NCBI GenBank assembly: GCA_027310505.1
Contig: DAIDAS010000189.1
Span: forward strand, 1 to 5,923
Source: a bacterium
GTDB taxonomy: Bacteria > Pseudomonadota > Gammaproteobacteria > Burkholderiales > Methylophilaceae
Direction of reading: 5' to 3'
DNA: 5,923 bases
Under the pieces are notes generated by a model. That model saw nothing but the letters and a program-made list of their open reading frames with translations, had not been told where the DNA came from and did no database searches. This document shows positions 1 through 4,505 of this stretch, piece after piece. The position numbers were made by a program, and so were the translations under genes. Position 1 is the stretch's first letter, and every line of letters starts with the position of its first letter.

Positions 1-48
1 CCGGTAGAGTTCGAAAGGCAGTATTTCAGCAGGCTCGAAAGTGTCTAG
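1..48 (+). CDS. C-terminal end of a transposase, IS3-family OrfB type (partial)
   Basis: Frame 1 is open from the first base and reads PVEFERQYFSRLESV before a TAG stop at 46-48. Short tails of the form SPVEFE..YF.RLESV are typical, as recalled, of the extreme C-terminus of IS3-family OrfB transposases, just after the DDE integrase core. Only 15 residues are visible, so no catalytic residue can be seen. The product would cut and join DNA at the element ends. The stop lies about 18 bases inside the presumed element end, a usual spacing for this family. The alternative is the tail of an unrelated gene. Confidence 0.5.
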   Translation, partial: PVEFERQYFSRLESV

Positions 49-66
49 GGCAGGCGGGGCGATTCA
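1..66 (+). mobile_element. Right end of an IS3-family-like insertion sequence (partial)
   Basis: The left edge of the window carries the end of a rightward reading frame, and its stop is followed by about 18 bases that look like a terminal inverted repeat. Read on the minus strand from 66, the end is TGAATCGCCCCGCCTGCCCT followed by AGACACTTTC. This resembles the TGA-starting, GCCCC-rich ends remembered for part of the IS3 family. The boundary at 66 also falls where the leftward sensor fragment (45-248) stops resembling its family, which supports an insertion junction. The left end and the rest of the element are outside the window, so the family assignment and target duplication cannot be checked here. 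Confidence 0.55.
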
Positions 67-248
67 GGTTTGATGATCAAGAAATACGTTAGTGGAGAAG
101 AAATTGCCACTAACAACACGGAATCAATTAGCCAACGTACTATTTCATTTTGAATCGCAAGCGCAGGCAGAAACATCATGATCAATGTTTCTATACAAAA
201 AACGATTAGGGCAATTTTGAGAATAATCAAAATTCTTGGTCGAGACAT
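45..248 (-). pseudogene. N-terminal fragment of a membrane-bound sensor protein, cut by the insertion sequence
   Basis: The frame starts with ATG at 246-248 and codes for 67 residues. There are two hydrophobic helices, about 6-31 and 37-60, joined by a short loop. The order of a basic start, helix with IETLIMM, then WLIDSVLLVAISSPLTYFLI and KP resembles the N-terminal anchor of proteobacterial PAS-containing histidine kinases and diguanylate cyclases, where a signalling region normally follows directly after the second helix. Here the match ends at residue 61, exactly at the presumed insertion-sequence boundary (66), and the last residues to the TAG stop are read from insertion-sequence DNA. 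No signalling domain remains in the window. No clear Shine-Dalgarno sequence precedes the ATG. It is most simply a dead remnant, although a small two-helix protein could still be made. Confidence 0.55.
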
Positions 249-449
249 GCTATGAAGTCAAAATTAACAATGGATGAAGTTTACCTTGATTTAGCCGACT
301 GTCCGTTATTGGGACATTTCGGACATTCGCCAGACTAACCGATTATTGGAATAAATCCAAAACTAGAGATGTGGGGATACTTGCGATTACTGGCAAGCAT
401 TGGCGATCGAGGGCGGGCCAATACGTAACTTATTGATTAATATAGTAAA
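249..449. other. AT-rich gene-free stretch at the presumed element end
   Basis: No convincing gene is seen between the sensor fragment and the tRNA fragment. The stretch is visibly richer in A and T than the rest of the window, as expected of the end of an integrated element. One dyad stands out: TGTCC at 300-304 and GGACA at 312-316, with a further GGACA at 321-325. This could be an operator, but no partner gene supports that. There is no clear sigma-70 promoter or strong terminator. Confidence 0.4.
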
Positions 450-495
450 ACTCATAATCCGTTGGTGCTCGGTTCGACTCCGAGGAGGCCCACCA
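450..495 (+). other. 3' fragment of a tRNA gene with CAU anticodon; probable attachment-site remnant
   Basis: The anticodon loop CTCATAA is at 451-457 with CAT at 453-455, followed by the 3' anticodon-stem strand TCCGT, a variable loop TGGTG, a perfect T stem (CTCGG 468-472 with CCGAG 480-484) around TTCGACT, the 3' acceptor strand GAGGCCC at 485-491, A and CCA at 493-495. The sequence resembles the tRNA-Ile2 (CAU, lysidine type) genes of proteobacteria; annotation programs often call these tRNA-Met. The 5' half is missing: 446-450 cannot pair with the anticodon stem and there is no D arm. A tRNA 3' end starting at the anticodon loop is the classic residue of tyrosine-integrase recombination. 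The complete tRNA should stand at the other end of the element, to the left of the window. GGGCC at 415-419 could pair with five acceptor bases but is probably chance. Confidence 0.8.
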
Positions 496-503
496 ATCAG
501 ATC

Positions 504-540
504 AACGGCTTAGGTTAACTCCTAGGCCGTTGTTCTTTAT
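504..540 (+). terminator. Rho-independent terminator behind the tRNA fragment
   Basis: AACGGCTTAGG (504-514) and CCTAGGCCGTT (521-531) form an 11-pair stem with one G-U wobble around the six-base loop TTAACT, followed by GTTCTTTAT. It lies nine bases after the CCA and is probably the original terminator of the tRNA gene. The T-rich side is on the plus strand; leftward transcription would not see a T tract. The loop contains the stop codon of the converging DUF2127 gene. Confidence 0.7.
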
Positions 541-1015
541 GTTCGTACAGGAATCCGTTGTCCCTGCTTTTTAGCACATAACCCATGTAGGCGACGATAC
601 CGATGTTGACGGACAGGGTGAAAATCTTGATCCAGGAAACCCCGGTAAACAACTCATAGAGCTCGATGGGGACGTAAATGCTGCCGCTGGCCACTGCGAG
701 CCATTCGGCCCACCTGCGTTCCTGCCACAGGCCATAGGCTTCAATCAGTCGAAGGCTGGCGTAAGTGAGCGCAAAGCCGGCCATCCACCAAAGCTGGATG
801 TTGGAAATATTCCCCGCAATTTCCATGAAAATCCGTGGGTAGCGGCTGGCTGGATTCAGGTGAAAGTGGCTTACAAGGTCTTCGGCCAGTTGCTGGACAT
901 TTCTATGCACAATGGACAGCAGGCCGAAGCCGGCGAGCAAGACCAGTATCCCCTTGCTCGCCTCGAAGATCGCGACGATCCGTACGCCGTCACTTATGCG
1001 CACTGAGAGCCCCAT
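515..1015 (-). CDS. DUF2127 family integral membrane protein
   Basis: The product has 166 residues and resembles the DUF2127 family of small bacterial membrane proteins, whose function is unknown. Four hydrophobic segments are visible at about 11-36, 74-97, 104-122 and 128-148. Typical family stretches are FEASKGILVLLAGFGLLS near the start, HLNPASRYPRIF in the loop after the first helix, EAYGLWQERRWAEWLA between helices 2 and 3, and SGSIYVPIELYEL in helix 3. Length is normal for the family. The ATG at 1013-1015 fits the family start, although the Shine-Dalgarno sequence is weak. The gene lies 33 bases after the Tim44-like gene on the same strand and is probably transcribed with it. Its stop (TAA, complement of 515-517) lies inside the loop of the converging tRNA terminator. 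Confidence 0.85.
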   Translation of the reverse strand: MGLSVRISDGVRIVAIFEASKGILVLLAGFGLLSIVHRNVQQLAEDLVSHFHLNPASRYPRIFMEIAGNISNIQLWWMAGFALTYASLRLIEAYGLWQERRWAEWLAVASGSIYVPIELYELFTGVSWIKIFTLSVNIGIVAYMGYVLKSRDNGFLYEHKEQRPRS

Positions 1016-1048
1016 GTCGGCTGAATATCTTTTGCGGAAACCTTAATC

Positions 1049-2041
1049 TCAAACCTGCTCGATACCGGCAAGTTTCCACCCAGCTTCACTCGATTTGGCC
1101 CTGACGAAATGCCATACCTCGTCGATACGGTCAGGTGAGGCATTTTCGTCTTCACTTACCATGCCACGGAAGCGTACGCTGGCAATGCTCTGGTCGGCCT
1201 CTTCGGTCATGTCGACCAGGTTGGCGTTCATCATCATCACCTGGGTTCTGCTTGATGAAGCTCGATTCCGGATGTCGTCGATCAGCATGCGCTTGATGGG
1301 CTCAAGGCTGTTTGCTTCCATGTAGGCGATATCACCGCGATTATTTGCATCCTGCAACTCGTTAAAGAACTTGAGGGCATTGCGCTCGAATTCCTGATGC
1401 TCGGCATTGTCCGGATGTGCCTGGGCAGTGTCGTGCGGCAATACGCTGCTGTCCGCGATACGGTCTGCAGCTTCACGGCGACGCGAGAGGAACATCAACG
1501 CACCGATGATGGCCGCGGTTCCGGCGATGAGCAGCAGAATAAATCCCCATGGAGAACTAGAGGCGCCAGCTACATGCCGGTCAGCGGACAACGGTTCGCC
1601 GTAATTGGCAGAACTGCCGGACGGCGCCATCTGGTTTTGCGGGGCTGGATTGTCATGCATGGCGGAATTGGCCAGGTAGCCAACAGCAGCCCCGGCGGCG
1701 GCGGCACCAACTACGGTACCGATGCCGTAACCGGGCTTGGCGGGCTGGGCCGATGTTGGCGCGGTTGCGGTCCCGACTGGTTGAGGCGAAGGTACTGCGG
1801 TACTCGTTGGTGCACCGGCCTCCTGCCCGCGTACTTTGTTCATGACGTCGGGGCGCTGCATCCCGGCGTCTGTGCCACCGCCAGCGCGTTGTGGCTCGGC
1901 GGCTGGCCGGTTGGCATAGCTGCGACTGGAAGACATGGATGAGCCCGACCGGCTGCTGCCGACGCGGGCGGCCGCATCAAATGCCTGGAGAGAAAAAGAC
2001 AAAACCATCGTAAGGACAATTACTGTTTTACTGTGCGACAT
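1049..2041 (-). CDS. Tim44-like domain membrane protein
   Basis: The product has 330 residues. Residues 1-25 look like a signal peptide or first helix (TVIVLTMVLSFSLQAF). Residues 26-103 are a low-complexity Ser/Gly/Pro/Ala region beginning ARVGSSRSGSS, similar to the GGGRS-type region of bacterial Tim44-like proteins. Residues 104-123 are Gly/Ala-rich and hydrophobic (GYGIGTVVGAAAAGAAVGYL), followed by a clear transmembrane helix at about 164-186 and a basic stop RRR. Residues about 209-330 form a Tim44-like domain: EFERNALKFFNELQDANNRGD, then SIASVRFRGMV and an ending WKLAGIEQV. In mitochondria Tim44 links the import channel to Hsp70; the bacterial role is not established. AAGGAA lies about six bases before the ATG, which supports the start. 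The DUF2127 gene follows 33 bases downstream. Confidence 0.85.
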   Translation of the reverse strand: MSHSKTVIVLTMVLSFSLQAFDAAARVGSSRSGSSMSSSRSYANRPAAEPQRAGGGTDAGMQRPDVMNKVRGQEAGAPTSTAVPSPQPVGTATAPTSAQPAKPGYGIGTVVGAAAAGAAVGYLANSAMHDNPAPQNQMAPSGSSANYGEPLSADRHVAGASSSPWGFILLLIAGTAAIIGALMFLSRRREAADRIADSSVLPHDTAQAHPDNAEHQEFERNALKFFNELQDANNRGDIAYMEANSLEPIKRMLIDDIRNRASSSRTQVMMMNANLVDMTEEADQSIASVRFRGMVSEDENASPDRIDEVWHFVRAKSSEAGWKLAGIEQV

Positions 2042-2127
2042 TCAGGTTCCTTGAATTGATGTGAGTGCTGGCGTATTTTGCGAAAGTATTATGGCGGTTA
2101 TGCGACAACGAATTCGATAAAAGGTTT

Positions 2128-2149
2128 GCGGCCATGCCACCATGGACGC
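2128..2149 (-). terminator. Possible terminator after yaeQ
   Basis: On the minus strand GCGTCCATG and CATGGCCGC form a nine-base stem with one T/C mismatch around GTGG. After five bases comes TTTTAT. It begins four bases after the yaeQ stop. The T tract is short and displaced, so termination may be partial and the Tim44-like gene may be reached by read-through. Confidence 0.35.
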
Positions 2150-2153
2150 AGTA

Positions 2154-2708
2154 TCATTTTCTGGTTTCTGCCGATCGCAATACCACCCTGTCCACCTGAA
2201 CGCTGGCATCGCCATCACTTAGCCAAACCTGCCCATCGTGAATAGTGCATTGCAGATCCATGGTGCGCTTTGCCAGATTGGCCAGGGCGTGCGTGCTTTC
2301 CACAGGCAGGTTGATGATGGAGAGGTTCTTCAGACGCTCGAACTGGGCGCTGTTCTGGGTAAACCACATATCGGCGGCGCGTCCGCCATAACAATACACC
2401 ATGACTTCGTCTGCGCGGCCGCACGCTTTACGGATCAGCTTCTCATCGGGAATCCCGACATCAATCCATAATTCGATCGAGCCGGACAGATCCTTGCGCC
2501 ACAAGTCCGCCTCATCATCGTTGGTCATGCCTTGGCCGAACTCCAGATATTCATGGGCATGCAAAGCAAATGCCAGCAAGCGTACCATCATGCGCTCATC
2601 CGTTTCGGACGGATGCCGGGCCAGTGTTATTGAATGGTTCTGATAGTAGTGCCGATCCATATCCGCGATTTGCAGGTTGGCTTTGAAGATAGTTGCCTTA
2701 ATGGCCAT
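2154..2708 (-). CDS. yaeQ: YaeQ family protein
   Basis: The product has 184 residues, close to E. coli YaeQ (about 181), and is similar along its whole length. It begins MAIKATIFKANLQIADMDRHYY, where E. coli has MALKATIYKATVNVADLDRN. The conserved core LARHPSETDERMMVRLLAFA is at about 29-48, SIELWIDVGIPDEKLIRKAC at about 76-95 and the C-terminal RTMDLQCTIHDGQVWLSD at about 147-164. The known YaeQ fold belongs to the PD-(D/E)XK nuclease superfamily, but no nuclease activity is established. E. coli YaeQ was once linked to suppression of rfaH loss, so its cellular role is unsettled. AAAGGAA lies about five bases before the ATG. It is preceded by the terminator of the small peptide gene, so it probably has its own promoter or relies on read-through. 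Confidence 0.95.
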   Translation of the reverse strand: MAIKATIFKANLQIADMDRHYYQNHSITLARHPSETDERMMVRLLAFALHAHEYLEFGQGMTNDDEADLWRKDLSGSIELWIDVGIPDEKLIRKACGRADEVMVYCYGGRAADMWFTQNSAQFERLKNLSIINLPVESTHALANLAKRTMDLQCTIHDGQVWLSDGDASVQVDRVVLRSAETRK

Positions 2709-2744
2709 GAATTTCCTTTAAACCTTCTGCATGCTTGTCATTGA

Positions 2745-2786
2745 TCGGATTATATAAATAAAAAGGCAGTACCGAAGCACTGCCTT
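2745..2786 (-). terminator. Strong rho-independent terminator with UUCG tetraloop
   Basis: On the minus strand AAGGCAGTGC, loop TTCG and GTACTGCCTT form a ten-pair stem with one G-U wobble, closed by C(UUCG)G, one of the most stable RNA tetraloops, and followed by TTTATTTATATAA. It starts 22 bases after the stop of the 73-residue peptide gene and separates it from yaeQ. Confidence 0.85.
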
Positions 2787-2808
2787 GCATGACGACCAGA
2801 AAGTCGGT

Positions 2809-3030
2809 TTACTTGGCTGCCGGGGCCTCGTCAGCCTTCTTTTCGTGCTTGGCCTTTTTGGCATGCTTGGCCTTTTTGGCCGGCGTTGCAGGTTTTTCCT
2901 TTACAGCATCAGCGGCCGGAGCGGTTGCTTCAGCAACAGGCTTTGCGTCAGTCTTGGGGGCATCGGCGGCAGAAGCATTCAGGGAGGCGGCAAAGAAGCC
3001 GGCGATCAGTGCAGCTAACAGTTTGTTCAT
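2809..3030 (-). CDS. Small secreted Ala/Lys/Pro-rich peptide
   Basis: The product has 73 residues. Residues 1-21 are a classical signal peptide: MNK, a hydrophobic core LLAALIAGFFAASL, and ASA before a predicted cleavage after residue 21. The mature part of about 52 residues is almost wholly Ala, Lys, Pro, Glu, Asp and Thr, with an acidic first half and a basic second half. Two copies of the hexad AKKAKH stand at 51-56 and 57-62, followed by EKKA. It is probably disordered and periplasmic or secreted. Small Ala/Lys-rich exported proteins of this kind recur in betaproteobacteria and recall acid-shock-type peptides, but no named family is recognised and no function is proposed. AAAGGA lies six bases before the ATG. 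The strong terminator behind it suggests a single-gene transcript. Confidence 0.75.
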   Translation of the reverse strand: MNKLLAALIAGFFAASLNASAADAPKTDAKPVAEATAPAADAVKEKPATPAKKAKHAKKAKHEKKADEAPAAK

Positions 3031-3293
3031 GATGAGTCCTTTTGTAGAGTTGATCTGTTGGGTTCCGCAATGGTTTGCAGGTCACCGTGAGAGAAACTTT
3101 ACTTGATCAACCTTACTGGAATCTTTCCTGAAACTGACGCCAAGCTTACATGCTTGAAACGTTGAAAATTAGCCGAATGGCTGAGTTCAAACAGTCGTTG
3201 GCGACATGAGGTCGACCACCATCAGTGCCTTTGAAACGGGCGTTCAGGGAGCATTGGTGCTACTATAAAACCGTTAATGTGAAATGCAAACGA
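3031..3293. promoter_or_regulatory. Divergent intergenic region between the secreted peptide and ankyrin genes
   Basis: This stretch must hold the leftward promoter of the peptide gene and the rightward promoter of the ankyrin gene. On the plus strand TGCTACTAT (3258-3266), overlapping TATAAA (3264-3269), could be an extended -10 element. It would start transcription near 3273, about 20 bases before the ATG at 3294. A convincing -35 is not seen. For the leftward gene no clear sigma-70 pair was found. No small gene is supported. Confidence 0.35.
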
Positions 3294-4067
3294 ATGAAAC
3301 ACCCCTTATTTGAATGTCTGGGCGACCACTACCCCTTCAGTCTCGAAGAGCGCTATGACCGCATCCTCACAAAGATCGAGCAACTCTGGGATAAGGCGGA
3401 GATCGATGATTATTTCAGTGACCTGATTATCGACAAACGCGGAGGGCGCCAGGGTTTTCCCAAGGATGTGCTGGATGACATTCTGCGGTTGAGGGATCTG
3501 CGCGAATCCGAGACGATACGCAAGGCAGAGAGGCGGGAAGACGCAATCCGCGAACTAAAACAACGCGGGATTGCCCTCGGCAAGGATCAGTTTTTTCATG
3601 CGCTCATCAATGGAGATCAGGCGCTGATCGATCTTTTCGTGCGGGCCAACTTCAATATCCACATCGAGGACGAACAGGGTACGCCGCCCATCCTGGTGGC
3701 CTTGAAAAAGGGATATACCGTGATTGCCCAGATTCTTTTGAATGTCGGCGCGGATGTGAACGCCACTGACAGGATGGGATTGACCCCGCTTCTGGTGGCT
3801 TGCGGCAAACCGACGCGTGGTTACAAGGCCATCGCCGAAATGCTGATCAAAAATGGGGCTCACATCAATGTCCGTGACAGGCTCGGATTTACCCCCCTTC
3901 TGCTTTCACTTTCCGGTGGCACGGTCGAGATCGCAGAAATGCTGATCGAGAAGGGGGCTGATATTTCTGCCCGCACCAGGGGTGGGGAATCTGCCCTGTC
4001 GCTCGCGGAAAAAGCCGGGAATGCCTATATCGTGGCATTGTTGCTTACCAAGGGCGCTCAACGCTAG
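3294..4067 (+). CDS. Ankyrin-repeat protein with an uncharacterised N-terminal module
   Basis: From the ATG at 3294 the product has 257 residues; the frame is open further upstream to a GTG at 3225. The ATG is preferred because the conserved-looking module begins at KHPLFECLG and an extended -10-like element (3258-3266) overlaps the longer version. No clear Shine-Dalgarno sequence precedes it. Residues 1-60 form a module with YPFSLEERYDRILTKIEQLW, a DDYFSDLIID stretch and the motif RGGRQGFP, as at the start of several unrelated betaproteobacterial proteins (from memory). Residues about 60-95 are a charged helix. Residues about 98-257 are four to five ankyrin repeats, with GADVNATDRMGLTPL and IAEMLIEKGADISAR as clear units. 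Ankyrin repeats bind proteins, and there is no signal peptide, so a cytoplasmic adaptor role is inferred. The partner is unknown. A riboswitch-controlled cyclic di-GMP gene follows on the same strand, behind its own promoter. Confidence 0.8.
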   Translation: MKHPLFECLGDHYPFSLEERYDRILTKIEQLWDKAEIDDYFSDLIIDKRGGRQGFPKDVLDDILRLRDLRESETIRKAERREDAIRELKQRGIALGKDQFFHALINGDQALIDLFVRANFNIHIEDEQGTPPILVALKKGYTVIAQILLNVGADVNATDRMGLTPLLVACGKPTRGYKAIAEMLIKNGAHINVRDRLGFTPLLLSLSGGTVEIAEMLIEKGADISARTRGGESALSLAEKAGNAYIVALLLTKGAQR

Positions 4068-4112
4068 ATGGCGTGCGAAATCACAAAAAAGTCATTGAAG
4101 CCAAATGATTTT

Positions 4113-4136
4113 TGCCATTTTTTAATGGCATTTATC
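4113..4136 (+). terminator. Possible weak terminator after the ankyrin gene
   Basis: TGCCATT (4113-4119) and AATGGCA (4124-4130) pair perfectly around TTTT and are followed by TTTATC. The stem is short and A/T-rich and the T tract is poor. It lies between the ankyrin stop and the next promoter, where a terminator is expected. Confidence 0.4.
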
Positions 4137-4145
4137 GGGCAGTCC

Positions 4146-4179
4146 TTGACATATCGATCATCAGTTACTAGTCTATAAC
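4146..4179 (+). promoter_or_regulatory. Sigma-70-type promoter ahead of the riboswitch
   Basis: A perfect -35 box TTGACA lies at 4146-4151. At the ideal 17-base spacing the -10 position is TAGTCT (4169-4174), a modest match. A better match, TATAAC (4174-4179), sits at a long spacing of 22. Either would start transcription at about 4181-4187, at or just inside the first strand of the riboswitch, so the exact start matters for whether the outer helix can form. Confidence 0.55.
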
Positions 4180-4263
4180 GAACTGTAAAGGGCAAACCTC
4201 ACCGAAAGGTAGGGACGCAAAACCACCGGTCTAAAGGAGCAATCCTATGATAGCGGAGTCGCC
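4179..4263 (+). ncRNA. Cyclic di-GMP class I riboswitch (GEMM-I)
   Basis: The stretch matches the GEMM-I consensus in order: AGGGCAAACC (4189-4198), a stem closed by a GAAA tetraloop (4204-4207), GGGACGCAAA (4212-4221), CCACCGG (4223-4229), CTAA (4231-4234), the stem AGGA and TCCT around a GCAA loop (4235-4246), and TAGCGG (4251-4256). The outer helix can form from CGAACT (4179-4184) and AGTCG (4257-4261) with one bulged A. The GNRA tetraloop and the GCAAACC and GACGCAAA strands are the known ligand-pocket and tetraloop-contact elements of this class. It binds the second messenger cyclic di-GMP and changes expression of the downstream gene, here an HD-GYP protein 243 bases away. Whether the ligand turns expression on or off is not shown by the sequence. 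Confidence 0.92.
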
Positions 4264-4505
4264 AGATTCAAATACGTCCCCGGTTTGCGCCATTAGGCGC
4301 GAGCGTGCGGATCCAAGGCTTGTCCCTCAGTGATAGAAAAGAGGAAAGCAGTGGAATATTCCATCCAAAGTCACTCCAAAAACAACGCTAAGCAGCGCTG
4401 TGTTTGCTTTGATGCTGATGAATGTCGCGATCGACATCATCGGGGCTGGCTTCGGTTTCAATCTGCTCTTCTATGCCTGAAATTCCAGAATTGAGGAGGC
4501 GCATC
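4264..4505 (+). promoter_or_regulatory. Leader and possible expression platform between riboswitch and HD-GYP gene
   Basis: GGTTTGC at 4282-4288 is the exact complement of the aptamer strand GCAAACC at 4192-4198 and could act as an anti-aptamer. The competing hairpin is GTTTGCGCC (4283-4291) with GGCGCGAGC (4296-4304), nine pairs including two G-U around ATTA. No T tract follows, so it is not a standard intrinsic terminator; control of Rho access or RNA stability is possible. The perfect palindrome TGGAATATTCCA lies at 4352-4363. Two short frames are open here: a GTG frame at 4351-4494 behind GAGGA, and a hydrophobic frame ending at 4480. Neither is confidently a gene. Confidence 0.5.
4494..4499 (+). 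promoter_or_regulatory. Ribosome binding site fixing the HD-GYP start
   Basis: A perfect AGGAGG lies six bases before the ATG at 4506. It shows that 4506, not the in-frame ATG at 4422, is the true start; the 28 codons in between look unlike any known N-terminus. It also overlaps the TGA (4492-4494) of the short GTG frame in the leader. Confidence 0.9.

Noticed and set aside
361..410. Sigma-54 promoter suggested by TGGCAAGCATTGGC near 390
   Set aside because: The GG to GC spacing is one base short and no downstream gene starts in the right orientation.
415..495. Complete tRNA of about 81 bases using GGGCC at 415 as the 5' acceptor
   Set aside because: There is no D arm and the 5' anticodon-stem strand does not pair; five matching bases are probably chance.
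1397..1942. Long rightward open frame (181 codons) opposite the Tim44-like gene
   Set aside because: Its Gly/Trp/Arg/Cys-rich product is a shadow of the GC-rich Ser/Ala/Pro region on the other strand, with no ribosome site or family resemblance.
3041..3070. Leftward promoter TTGCGG-N17-CTACAA before the small peptide gene
   Set aside because: The implied start would fall inside the ribosome binding site, leaving no usable leader.
2789..3106. Rightward frames of 77-105 codons across the small secreted peptide gene
   Set aside because: They are antisense to the repeats of the peptide gene, which has a signal peptide, ribosome site and terminator on the minus strand.
3225..3293. GTG start at 3225 for the ankyrin gene
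   Set aside because: The extra 23 residues look non-coding, and an extended -10-like element lies within them; ATG 3294 fits the module start.
4422..4505. N-terminal extension of the HD-GYP protein to ATG 4422
   Set aside because: The Ser-rich extension is unlike the family, lacks a ribosome site, and a perfect AGGAGG stands before ATG 4506.
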